Assembly (NCBI GenBank): GCA_022559845.1 | Contig: CM040118.1 | Coordinates: forward strand, 236,639,224-236,703,223 | DNA length: 64,000 nt | Source: Amorphophallus konjac | Taxonomy: Eukaryota > Streptophyta > Magnoliopsida > Alismatales > Araceae | Direction: 5' to 3' | Part shown: positions 1 to 10,808 of the stretch, piece by piece | Layout of the letters: every line of letters starts with the position of its first letter | How positions within the stretch are numbered: position 1 is the stretch's first letter | Position numbers and translations under genes: made by a program | Notes under the pieces: model-generated | What the model was told of the DNA's origin: nothing | Seen by the model: the letters and a program-made list of their open reading frames with translations, nothing else | The model's database searches: none

Positions 1-589
1 TCAACCAAACCAAACGAATTGATCAAAGAAAACCTTCCAACTCAGAGTGGAATTAGTTCCTCTTACTCGAACACTTGAACGCACAGCTGACCACCACTGA
101 TGGGACATTCTTCAAGCAAACCATGGGGCATGAAAGCTCAAAAGATGCGTATGGTGCATGCTGGGCTAAAAATAAAAGAAATCTTAAAAATGAATACAAA
201 GAAAGATTAAAATATAAAATATTCGAGAATAATATTGCTAAGCTGGGAACATCAGAGTCAAGATACCACCCGTAACCACGGCGTGCGGGATAGAACCATC
301 CTCCCCGTGACATCCCAACTTAAAGGTCTATCCGAAGGTTAAGTACGTGAACCTGGATCATCATTATTTTTGTTGAAGGGGAACATCAGATCCTGGAACA
401 CGTAGATAACCAACTGGTTCTCGAGACAATATATAATAGTACAATATAGTAATGCAAATAAGGGATGTAGGGATAGAAAGCCATACCTGACTTACCTGTG
501 TAGGCGAAACGGCGGGACTGAATGGAGTGACCCTGCATGAGATGGTTAGGCAATAATGTTCCCAAAAGATTGACATTCATGATTCTAAT
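1..589. other. Tat-1 3' non-coding region, no gene seen
   Basis: This A/T-moderate sequence lies between the antisense gene and the 3' LTR of Tat-1, which is not in the window. The short open frames here have no recognisable domain. I see no LTR terminus or polypurine tract in it. Confidence 0.6.
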
Positions 590-599
590 TCATCACCCC

Positions 600-856
600 A
601 AGATAAACGGCCATATTTACACCGCATAACTTATAAGAACGGTCTCCATTTAACTGTGCACAGCTGGCATCCGCACAGATTCAAAGAGGCAGATCACCAG
701 GGATGAACGGTCACTAAAATACCGTCTCATGAAGAACGGTCCACCATGGACCGCTCATACCAGGAATTCAAACCGACTTAAAGCTAACGGCCATTGGGGA
801 TGTGCGGTCAGAGTTTAACCGCTCAAATTTAAACGGTCTAACGATAGACCGTTCAT
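600..856 (+). promoter_or_regulatory. Cluster of GAACGGTC-type dyads upstream of the Tat-1 antisense gene
   Basis: At least three clear inverted repeats lie 175-300 bp upstream of the antisense-gene start: 734-757 (arms GAACGGTC and GACCGCTC-like), 802-824 (arms GTGCGGT and ACCGCTC) and 831-855 (arms AAACGGTCT and AGACCGTT). Degenerate copies lie near 604-650 and 703-728. The same dyad type fills the Tat-1 LTR and leader. The arm core AACGG resembles a MYB/MSA core, which is a suggestion only. Apart from the motif, the segment does not align with the LTR. Confidence 0.6.
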
Positions 857-1030
857 CTCTGCAATCTCGAAAACCGAAGCCCCTTCGCCTCCCTCCACCG
901 TAACACACGGTGGAGAGGACGAAGGGGCCACACACACCCCATTCTCTCTCAATCCTCTCCCAAGCTCTCTCAATCTCTCAAACCCCTAAGCCCTCTCTCT
1001 CCATCTCAAGGCCCCCTACTCACCTCTGCG

Positions 1031-2564
1031 ATGACGAGGACGAAGCATCAGGCGGCACGACGGTCGGCCACCGATGAAGGCTCGCCATCGCCGCCGCCAC
1101 CGCCACCGTCGGCCGGGGAAGAGGAGACGCCGGAGGTGACTATGGAGGAGCTCACCGTGGTCGCCGCCGAGGAAGAAGCCTCCGTCGGGGAGGGAGAGGT
1201 CTTTTGAAGGGTCGAGAGCGGCAAAGAAGGAGCGGGAAGCGCTCCAACGGCTGAGTTCAATTCCTCGGCATCTTAGCGCAACTCCTATGAGAGAAGTAAG
1301 TTTAACATGAGTTCATTCAATTTCTTTTCCTCAATTTCACTCATATGTCCTCCTTCTCTTATTCTTTCTTCTTTCTTCTTCTTAGCTCCTTCCGGGCCCG
1401 AGGCGCTATTCTGGCTTGAAATGGGTGGCTCCCATGATCCGTGCATTGCCCCTAGGGGTGACTTGTCTTCTTAAATCCTGGCACCTGCACTCCCTCCTAG
1501 TTCTAGGCCAGAACTACCCGAAGCTCTCTTTAGATTGGCACAGCATCTCAGCTCTGATAGAAACATGGCATCCTCAAACCCATACCTTCTTCTTCCCATC
1601 CTTCGAGGCCACTATCCTATTAGAAGAGGTAGAGACCTACTTCGGGTTCCTTAGGTCCAAGGTAGGGGAGGAAGACTTGATATGCCATACTGTTGCCCCT
1701 ATAGACCCAAAACTCATCCTAGGAGGATTCATACCAGATAGCAGGGACGTTCATACCTTTGTTGGCCCTTGCCATATTCACCTTCTTCCTCTTAGTCAGT
1801 GGGTAGTAGAGCATTGTAAGAATAAATGTGGCTGGACCGAGGCCATAGCCAAGGCTGCATCCATCTGCCTATGCGGGGCCATCCTTTTCCCTTCTGCTGA
1901 TCATGTCTTGGAGATCCCTTTACTTAGCACGATTAGTGGCCTGTGGATGGGACTTTCCATCTCCCAAGCTGTCTTAGCCTACTTGTACGAGGGTCTTAGC
2001 TCTGCAGCCCTAGGAGGTCCTCTCTTTGGCTCAATGATTCTATTGGAGTGCTGGATGGGAGTCAGGATAAAGTTCATTCAGAGAGAGGACATTACTTCTG
2101 TTAGCAGGATCTTCGGGAGCCACCCCCTTTACTTCATAGGAGGTGCCTTCAGGTTCTCTCCACAGGTTGAGTGCAGGACGGCCGAGCTGAAGACCAGGGA
2201 CGAGTGGCGCCCCTACATCAACAGGCTGCCCCTGGATAGATTCGTGGTACGTCCGGACTTCCTCCATGACACCACCATCAGGCTACCTAGGAGAGCAGGC
2301 TTGGACTTGAGGCTCGTGAGCGACACTGCCTTGGCGATGTACAGCCCACACCGGTGCTACCTACAGGTCGAACTACCCCAGACCGTGCTACCGACGCTAC
2401 CCCACCTTCCCGTGCTACAGGTGAGGAGGATCGGGACAGAGGAGGACGAGCAGGCGGTCAGGAGCGCGCTGATTATGTGGGAGGTAAGCAGGGTGCGCAC
2501 CCTACCGGCAGCGGTTGAGGAGGCTCCAGAGACACGACAGGCTTACCTTAGGGAGCTGAGATAG
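1031..2564 (+). pseudogene. Tat-1 antisense gene, DUF7745/plant-mobile-domain-like, spliced, one frameshift
   Basis: I read exon 1 from the ATG at 1031 to 1295, a 90-bp intron 1296-1385 (GTAAGT donor, pyrimidine-rich tract, TTCTTAG acceptor), and exon 2 1386-2564 (about 392 codons). Exon 1 starts with a Pro/Glu-rich stretch and hits TGA at 1205. A one-base shift in the T-run 1202-1205 opens a frame that runs without stops through the intron junction into exon 2 in phase, so a frameshift has broken the gene. Exon 2 has the Leu/Trp-rich pattern (SLDWHSISALIETWHP, the FFFPSFEATILLEEVETYFG stretch, an ILFPS motif) that I associate with DUF7745-type proteins of plant retrotransposons. The function of this family is unknown. 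An upstream dyad cluster and a CT-rich leader (about 935-1010) look like its promoter and 5' UTR. Confidence is good for an antisense gene and moderate for the family name. Confidence 0.65.
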
Positions 2565-3949
2565 ATACGTCCCTGCGGGGATGCCTAGCGGCGGACTGAG
2601 TGATCGTTTTATCTTTCCATGATGATATTGATGTAGAGATGGATGCTTAGAGTTAGATATGAGAATAAATAAGATTGACGATTGGATTGAGTCTGAGTTT
2701 TAGGCTTTCTCTGATATATTTGCATGTCTTTGGGATGTGCGCGTCCATGGCTTGACCATATCTTCAATCTTCTATCTGCCCCTGTGCTTACACAAATAAA
2801 CAGGTCAAATCTATTTTAGGCTTAACCCCTTGCCTACAACAAAAGAATGATCAATTCTTGATTTTGATCAAGGGGGTAAGCCTTATTAAATAGGCAAAAA
2901 TATAATGGCAAAATGTAATGCATGCAATGACATGATTGAAGAATTCAAATCTTTTTGAGATTTTTGAAATATTCAATTTTTTTTTATTTTAGGTTTTGAA
3001 ATAATCTGATTTTTGAGTTTTGAAATATTTGATTTTTTTGGAGTTTTGAAATATTTGATTTTTTTAGTTTTGAAATATTTGATTTTTTTGAGTTTTGAAA
3101 TATTTGATTTCTTGAGTTTTGAAATATTTGATTTTTTTTAGTTTTTTTTTGTTTATTTTTTGAAACCAGCTCAGGATTAACAACGGGGAACCTCCCGTTT
3201 CGCTATGGGTTTCCCAGATCCAGCGTATGCGAAAAGGGGACTGCCTGTGGCCGGGGTCAACTTTGCTTAACGATGCCTCTGCCGAGGCCATACCCGGGGC
3301 GGGGTTCGTTCCTTGGAAAATTGAAAAAGATTTAGTAGTGAAGCTGGCGGTAGGTATAGAGGTTTTTAGGGCTTGAGTTCTTCCCAAGACACCCCCCCGT
3401 TTTCAAAGAAACTGGTCTGTTGCGCCGGGGCTTTGTGTCCGTCATCGAACCTACATCCGCTCTAGACATGCATACGACTGGGCTCATAACGTCCCGCGGG
3501 GAAACTGTACTGCCACTCTTGCCATGTCTAGTTTTATTATTTGGGGGCTTTTAAATTTTGAGGGCTTCGAGCTTTGTGCTTTCAGCCTTGACTTTTGATT
3601 TTGCCCCCTTTTTCTTTCTTCGTCATTCTTCTTTTCCTTGCTTTTCTTTTCTTTGCCTTTTTTACAGAATAAGGTCTTAACATACTGCCCCTATTTGAGA
3701 GCTCTTTAGGAGGGGGATCCAGATCAGTTCTCGCCCCCTTATTCACCACTTGCCCCTATTTTCAGCAGAGAGAGAGGAAAGACAAGGACCTTCACCTTCC
3801 CCAAGCATGGCCAAGGGAGAAACGGTGTTGTGCGGTAGAAGGATACCGAACCACCGGCGGCCGTGTGGTGTGTGAAATGCTGGACCGAGGTCTTCCTTTC
3901 TCAATCAGGTGGGGTGTACCCTGCCATCAAGCCGTTGCTGGTTCTGACT
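2565..3949. other. Tat-1 spacer between antisense gene and pol
   Basis: This is the convergent intergenic region between the plus-strand antisense gene and the minus-strand integrase. It holds an A/T-rich repeat block (about 2940-3170). The rest has no coding frame with a recognisable domain. Both genes end into this segment, so transcripts from the two strands would overlap or terminate here. Confidence 0.7.
2990..3145. repeat. A/T-rich tandem repeat, about 25-30 bp unit
   Basis: Five or so tandem units of the form GTTTTGAAATATTTGATTTT run from about 2990 to 3140. They vary mainly in the length of the T-run. This is low-complexity sequence in the Tat-1 3' region. Confidence 0.85.
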
Positions 3950-5365
3950 CTATGGATGGAAATGTTTTAAATATAGCCCATTCCACGGGTTTGGCAATTT
4001 CTCACCCTCCGCATTGATTAGACGATACGCGTTACCCGGATAGACTTCCTTGATTACGAATGGCCCTTCCCAGTTGGGTTGCAGCTTAGACCTGGGACCT
4101 GCTGATCTGATGAACTTGCGTTTCAAAACCATGTTACCCACTTGAAATTTTCTTTCAATAACCTTCTTTTGAAAATACCACGAGACACGCTTTTGATAAA
4201 CTGACACATGATTGGCTGCGTTAAGCCTCTTCTCGTCTAAGAGTTCCAGTTGGACTAGCAACGCCTCTCGACGCTCGTCGAGATTAAGTTCTTTGTCCAA
4301 CTGCACCCTTAGGGAAGGGATCAAGATCTCATACGGGAGTACCACCTCCATCCCATAGGTGAGAGCAAAAGGAGTTTGCCCTGTAGGGGTGCGGATGGAG
4401 GTGCGATAAGCCCATAGAGCTTCTACTAGTTTGTCGGCCCAATCAGCAAATTTATGTGACTCGCATGTTTTCTTGATAATCTTAAGAAGGGTTTTATTCG
4501 TGGCCTCGGCCTGGCCATTACCTTGAGGGTAGTATGGTGATGAATGATGCAAAGCTATATTGAATTTCTTACAGAGATCCCGGAGTTCTTGTGACACGAA
4601 TTGAGGCTCATTGTCGGTGACGACATCACTTGGCACTCCAAACCACGCAATGATATTCTTCATGATGAAGCGGCATACTGTGATGGCTTTGATCTCTGCA
4701 TAGGCTTCAGCTTCTGCCCACTTGGTGAAGTACTCCGTAGCCGTCAAAATGAAGGATTTCTGCTTGACTGCGGAATTTGGGTCACCGAGAGGTTCGATGA
4801 TATCAAAGGCCCACATGGAAAATGGCCAAGGAGTAGAGAGAGGATGGAGAGAAGAAGTAGGAGCATGGATCTTGTCGGCATGAAGCTGGCATTGAAGACA
4901 CCTACGGACATAGGAGGAGCAGTCTTCTTCTAGGGTCGGCCAGTAATAGTCCTGCCTAAGAATCTTCTTTGCCAATGCCTGTCCATTTACATGCCCTCCA
5001 CATTCACTAGAATGAGCTGCTTCTACTACCTTCCAAGCCTCATCGTCATCTAGACACCTCATTAGAACTCCGTTTAGAGCCCGCCTATATAACTCACCAG
5101 CAACAATTGTGTATCTTGCGGCGACTCTTCTAATGGCCTTTCGCTGCTCAGCATTTGCCACCTCTGGAAACGCACCATCCCTGTAATATTGCTCGATCTC
5201 ATAGTACCACAGCAATTCTTCTTCTTCAATGATCTCCTCAAGCTCAGTTAATGATACTTCTTTCACCTCTTCCCTTTCTATCTTCCTCTCTACGGACTTC
5301 CTAAGGTTGTCGAACCAGGGATCCTGAAGAGAAGGAACATCTAACCGCTGGACCACAATGGTCTC
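3950..5365 (-). pseudogene. pol: Tat-1 pol: integrase
   Basis: This is the open 3' part of pol; the frame is uninterrupted from 5599 to the stop at 3950. Numbering from 5599, the zinc-binding HHCC module is His196, His203, Cys234 and Cys237. The catalytic core shows Asp266 (AFDII), Asp329 (VTDN) and Glu365 (GQAEA), so the D-D-35-E spacing is kept. The usual TDNG is TDNE here, and TDYF is TEYF. A GPF-type C-terminal module (NWEGPFVI...YPGNAYRL) follows and the frame ends in YLKHFHP, with no chromodomain, as expected for Tat. The enzyme would insert element cDNA into chromosomes, but upstream breaks mean no intact polyprotein could be made. Confidence 0.9.
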
Positions 5366-5883
5366 AGTGGCGCGACTGAGGGGGAACGATAGAGAAGAAG
5401 CGAGTGATGCAAGTGCATCAGCCAAGATGTTCTGAGAGAGAGGAGTATGGATATAGATAAGCTTTCGGAATTGCCTAGCCAAGAGCGTGACCAAATCTTG
5501 ATAGGGTTTAAGCTTAGGGTCACGGGTGCGGTAAGTTGTCAGGACTTGACGCAGCACCAATTGAGAGTCTCCTATGATGTTAAGGTATCGCGCGCCCATG
5601 AGGTAGGCGTTCTTCAGACCGGCAAGGAGAGCCTAATACTCGGCTATATTATTAGTGGTAGGAAATGAGAGCTGATAAGCAACAGGGATGGGTACCCCTT
5701 CCGGAGTAAGGAGAACGGCGCCGATCCCACTGCCTTGGGAATTGAGAGCACCATCGAAATGAAGAGACCAGAAAGGAAGATGAGTGATTACCGCCAAGTG
5801 CTCATCAGGGAACTCGTCTTGGATCGAATCAATATGAGGGATAGGAGAATGAGCGAGGTGCTCAGCAATAGCATATCCCTTGA
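5366..5883 (-). pseudogene. pol: Tat-1 pol: second (archaeal-type) RNase H, broken
   Basis: The frame encodes the pattern HFDGA, then NNIAEY, then IIGDSQLV, supplying the Asp, Glu and Asp expected of an RNase H. It follows the RT-linked RNase H, and this tandem arrangement is diagnostic for Tat elements. A TAG interrupts it immediately after AEY (near 5634). A one-base loss near 5884 separates it in frame from the first RNase H. Downstream it runs directly into the integrase frame. Confidence 0.85.
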
Positions 5884-6198
5884 TTACTTTCTGGAGGTGA
5901 TGTCGAACTGGGAAAGAAAGCTCTGCCAGTGAGCTAGCCGGCTCGAAAGGACAGGCTTTTCTAAGAGATAACGAATGGGGTCCATTCTAGAGATCAGCCT
6001 AACCTCGTGGGTAAGAAAATAGTGTTTAAGCTTCTGAGCTACCCACAGTAGCGCTGCACAGGTCTTCTCCATGGCAGTACACTTGGATTCGATAGGATTG
6101 AATAACCTCGAAAGGTAGTATGCTGCCCTTTCCCGTCCTTCATCATCCACCTGTGCCAAGACAGCTCCTAGGGAGTCCTCAATCACAGAAATGTACAA
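5884..6198 (-). pseudogene. pol: Tat-1 pol: RT-linked RNase H, 3' portion after the insertion
   Basis: This is the continuation of the RNase H started at 21176-22819. It reads YISVIEDSLGAVLAQ, then YYLSRLF, then KHYFLTHEV and ends at DITSRK before a stop caused by a one-base deletion. The first eight residues repeat the end of the right-hand half, because 24 bp of target were duplicated at the insertion. Confidence 0.9.
6175..6198. repeat. Left copy of a 24-bp target duplication
   Basis: The 24 bases are identical to 21176-21199 and bracket the nested non-autonomous element. They begin GTCCTCAATC and end ATGTACAA. Four extra bases (6199-6202) lie between this copy and the LTR end. Plant LTR elements normally make 4-6 bp duplications. 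Confidence 0.9.
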
Positions 6199-6202
6199 TA
6201 TT

Positions 6203-7977
6203 TGATGCGCGGAAAACGCACGTCGTTAATATGCCCCACTATCAAATTATAATATCCGGCCCACAAATTAAATAAATAGAATAGTTAAGTGGTGAGACGG
6301 AGTCGAATTCACAGGGAGAAGTAGATTTGAAAGTTGAAAACCTTGAGTTGTTAGGATTTAAAGATCAAGAGAATTGACTTTAGACCGCCTTAGAAATTGA
6401 AAACAAAACAGAATTCTATTAAAAATAGGGGTTTGGAAGAAATAGAATAACTTAAAATCTAGAGGGAACTAAAAAAAGTAGAAGACATGAACGTTGTAGA
6501 GAATTAAAAGATGAAGAAGTTTTATGAAGAACATAGAAACAGAAAACGAAAGGAAGATAATGAAAAACTTAAAATATCAAGATCTATCGTTGCTGGTGAA
6601 CAGTAACTGACAGAAAAATAGACCGGTGAAAAATTAATTCTAGAGCTCAAACTAAGAAGAATTTGACAAAGTAGAAGAAGAACAAAAGTTAGATCTATAA
6701 GAGAGAAACAACTTTTATGAAGAACTCAGAGTACAATTATGATTGTAAAGGCTTCAAAATAGAAAATTGGTGAAGACTATCACTTCGGATGAACAGTACA
6801 TACACAGGACATCACTTAGAAACACATAGAATAACTTTTAAACTAGAAGACATTAAAGGAAATGATGAAAAGAACAATTGAAGAACACTTAAATATGAAC
6901 AACTTTCATGAAGACAACAAATTGAAATGAAGATCACACAAGCTTGTAAATTGATTATGAAAAGTTGAAATGGTTAAGAGTACAATGAAATTCTTCAATA
7001 CAAACTTAACACAAACTTCAACACTTAAACAATAAAGCTCTCAAAATCTATCCCTACCAAAGTCACAAAGCAAAAACTTGAAGAACACTTACAAATTTGA
7101 TCAATCCCTATCTTACAACACTTGGCTCTCCTCTCTTAACAACCTCCTTTCATTACAATTGAAGCCCTTTATATAGGGTTTACATAATAACCCCTTAGGA
7201 AATGTGAACACTCTTGCCAATGTGAATACCGAATTGCTGCATTTGTTGACTCCAAATTGTGTGCTAGCATGTGCTTCACACTTCTCTATTTTTTTCTGAT
7301 TTTTTTGGAATTTTCTGGTCTTTTTTCTTTCTTTTTCTCTTCTTTCTCTCTCTCTTTCTGGCCGTGTGCGCCCGCATGCGCTGGGCCCTCTCTCGCCGCG
7401 TGAGAGGCGCGACTGTGTGCCACCGCTGCGCCATCGCCTCCGCGTCCGCAGCGTGTCGGCCGCGTGGCGCTTTGCGCCCGGTCGACACGCCTCCTCTTCC
7501 TTCCTTCGTGCTGACCAGCGCGTTGACGGGCCCCCCCTCGTCGCCCGTGCCCGCCGCAAAGGCGGGAAAGGGGGGGGGGGGGGGGGCACTGCGATTTATA
7601 TATATATATATATAATATTTATTACATATATATTATGCATTAATAGCTTTAAAAATCCGTAAAAATATCAAATAAATTCCCTTTTTTTCTATATTTTTTT
7701 CTTTTCTTTTTTAACAACTCCTTGGGCTTTTGGCCCAGTTCAACATATAATTTTATTTTATTTTTTTTCTTTATATTTATTTCTTGTATCTTCCCTCGTA
7801 CCGAGTGCCTGCATAAATAAGTAAAAATAGTTATTAAAATTATTTAATTTTAAAAAATTAATTATTTGACTCTAAATTAACAATGAGTGTGATACGTGTA
7901 TATTTATTATTATTTAAGCTCAGAAAAATATGTATAATCATGAATTAATATGTAAAAATATACACTTATCACACCCC
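6203..7977 (-). repeat. 3' LTR of the LARD-like element
   Basis: It matches 19380-21175 with scattered substitutions, roughly a few per cent by eye. It contains a GC-rich stretch (7350-7560), a run of 17 G (7570-7586), a short TA microsatellite and an A/T-rich end. On the minus strand a TATA-like CTATATAAAG lies at 7176-7167. Open frames in the GC-rich part look like compositional artefacts. Confidence 0.9.
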
Positions 7978-8470
7978 CCAACTTACTCATTGCTAGTCCC
8001 TTAGCAATGCAAATAATCTCAAAATGTAAGGAGTAACATGAGTTTACAAAGTTCATGCCTCATTTCCAGATCATCGTTCATAGAATCTACTAAAGATTAG
8101 GAATCTGGAATCATTATCTCATACTAGCCTTATGTAGGAAATTCAGGTATATGATCAAGAATTCTAATCAAAATTCAGTAGCACTTGTGCATGTGTCATA
8201 CTAAATTCACAGTAGAGACAATTGCGTCCTCCAGTTGTTATTCTGAACAAATACCTTTCAATTCTGCACTTCTTAATCAGAGCATTAAGCATAGTAGCTT
8301 TTTTTGTCTGCCTTATTGCTTTGTCCCTTTTTGGGATCTATATTTTTTATTGTCTTCTCTTTTCTTTTTTTTTTCTTTACACACATGATGCTGCACTACC
8401 CTTCACTGTTTTACGCGAACCTCAACACGTCTTAGGTGAAGTAGGCCCAGTTACACAGATCAAAGTTCCC
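7978..8470 (-). other. LARD internal 3' segment with polypurine tract, no gene
   Basis: The bases next to the LTR read, on the minus strand, AGTTGGGGGGTG, a plausible polypurine tract priming plus-strand synthesis. The rest is non-coding. The last five bases, TTCCC (8466-8470), are the target duplication of the inner element. Confidence 0.75.
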
Positions 8471-10808
8471 TGATGTGGCACAGCCCAAAGACCACTAAAT
8501 ATGATGAGATGACCCTAGGACTTAGACCCGCAAGCATACAAGCGCTCAATGATTCTCACAATGACGATTTTTGCCCACACGGCTCACACGTTCACCCAGT
8601 GGATCCGGGAGATGATGGTGAGGGTCCGAGGCAGGACCCAATTGTCCTAATGGACTTACAATGCTATGGCTGACCCCCAATGGGCCTAGGAGACCCAACT
8701 TTGTGGGTGGCTGGCCCGCAAGACGGGGTGTTGGGTGGCACTCACTCACGGGCCGCGGTGGGCACGATATTGCCTAAAGTGAAGTCCGAGCACTCTCTTA
8801 CCGTCCGACGGGCATTCAAGGTAATACTACATTTGCAGAAATGAAGCTACAAGGGTGTGATCAGAAGCTCACCTGATCTGTGTGAAGACACCGATCCCGT
8901 TCGGAGACGAGGGCGCGCCGGGAGGCGAGGGTATACACCCGATCACCGCGGCGATGGAGCTTGACCTGAAAATGCGAAGAGGTACAGCACTACACCCCGT
9001 GCAAGGGGGGGATCTTGGGGTGGGGGTTAATGTATTACAACAAAAAATTACCTCCAAGCAGGGAGGGGCCTTCAGCCGGCCAAGCGGGGAGGGGAATGAG
9101 CGAGATAGAGTCGACTTTCCGAGCTTCGCCGATTCTGCCTAGCTTCTGTATTTCGGGACAGAGGATCGATGTCGATGCTGCCAATAATTCCACCGAGCTC
9201 AGAATCTAACGAGACTTGCGCCAAAAGCTTCCTAACTGGAGAGGGGAAAGGCTTGAATTTTTGGGTGTCGTTCCGATCTGGGGGCTGGCTGCTCTGGCGA
9301 CTGGAAGTTGGTTACAGTTCTGGTCTCTGGCCGAACATGATCTGAAACAGCAGGTTTCAGAAGTTGCCACGACCGCTCCTGAGCTCAAAATCTGGCACCG
9401 CTGGACTCTTTGGAACCGTGGACGAGTCTACTTTGCAGAAAAACAAACGGGGAAGTCTTCTGATGTCGGAGATGAGCTGGGTGTCCAGAGGAGTGGACAG
9501 TGGTCGGTGTAGACTGTGAGGAGGCAGATCGGCGTGGTTGTGGTATAAAATTGAGATCTCTGGTTTTCGGAAGTAGAACGGGGTTCCGCCTTCTGTTCCT
9601 GGACGCTGACAGGGGGAGGAAGATCTTTGTGGAATACTTTGAAGGCTGGTTCCTTCAAGGTTCATTGTGGGAGAGCCTGCTCTGTCATTCTGGTTACTGG
9701 CCTGAGAAGCCCTGCGCAGTCGAGGGAGAATGGTTGCCGCGGGCAGCTCGGAACTCGGATGCCAACAAAACTACCTCGCCTGGAAAGCTCTCTGGAAGAC
9801 CTTTCCAGAGATGTAGGTCTTGACACCAGAAAGATCAGGGATCGGCTGAAGATGTTGCGACTTTCAGGACCCAACTCTGCTGCCAACGAACTGTTGATGT
9901 AGCCGCAATCTTATGGTGTCAAATGGTGTTGGGGTGGGGTAACTTAGCAAGGGGAGGGTGGCTGTGTGGGATATGGAGGAAGGTTGCTGGAGGGCTGAGG
10001 GGAGCAGGGGTGATGGTGAACCTGGCTGGAGCTGCTGGAGGTGGAGGTGGAGAGGTGGGTGTGCACAAGAGAGAGGGGGAGTGTGAATGGAGGGTGGGGG
10101 CGAACTTGGCTTGAGGGGGAGGGGTATGGGGCGGCCAAGGCAATGGAGGGAAGGTTCAAATTCGAAATTGGCCTTGGGAGGGGTGGGATTTGTGTGGGGA
10201 AGTGGGGGGATTGTGTTGGGAGGTGGAAGAGTTGCTTTGGGACAAGGAGGGGGAGTAAATGAGGGGCTATGGGGAAGTGGAGGGCCTTAATGGAGGTGGG
10301 TGAGGTAGTGGAGGTGGTTGGGGGTTGGAGTAAGTGAGGGGGAAGGAGGAGAGAGAGAGAGGGTCGAACTCCCCTTGGGGAGAGAGAGAATGAGAGAGAG
10401 AGAGTGAGAGAGAGAGTAAAAGAGAGAGATCTTGAGAGGTGGAATGAAGTAGTTTTCAATATTTCATCAAAAGTGAGTACATGGAGGGAGATGGGGGCTA
10501 TTTATAGGCAACCCATCTTTACAAGACAAAAATAACTCTGCCATTTAAGGCAAAAGACCAAACATGTCCTAGACTCAGTCCAGTAGGCCCAAACTAAGGT
10601 ATTAGGGCCCAATTAGACCAAATAGGGGAAATGGACTAGTACAACATGACATAATAAAAGAAAATACATGCGACATGACCCAATAAAAGGAAAATTACAT
10701 ATGATAAGACTCAATAAAAGGAAGATACATAAGATGAGAATGAGTCGACCAAATCAAGGGTGTGCAGGCGACCCGAGCCATAGCGAGTGTCGTGGGATGT
10801 CCTCATCA
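8471..10808 (-). repeat. 3' LTR of the chromovirus-derived element
   Basis: It is a near copy of 13739-16074. The long ORF ends inside it (stop at 10754-10756, 55 bp past the LTR edge). A GA-rich microsatellite lies at about 10340-10440, and a minus-strand TATA-like box (TATAAATAG) at 10506-10498. The segment 9900-10300 is identical in the two LTRs, while differences cluster in 9230-9870. Confidence 0.95.

Noticed and set aside
1..880. Tat-1 3' LTR at the left edge
   Set aside because: No TGTTGACACC start and no alignment with the 5' LTR apart from the short dyads.
9944..10459. Ser/Pro-rich 171-codon frame on the minus strand of the chromovirus-derived LTR
   Set aside because: It is translation of a CT-microsatellite and low-complexity GGA-rich DNA; the copy in the other LTR is shortened by repeat-length change.
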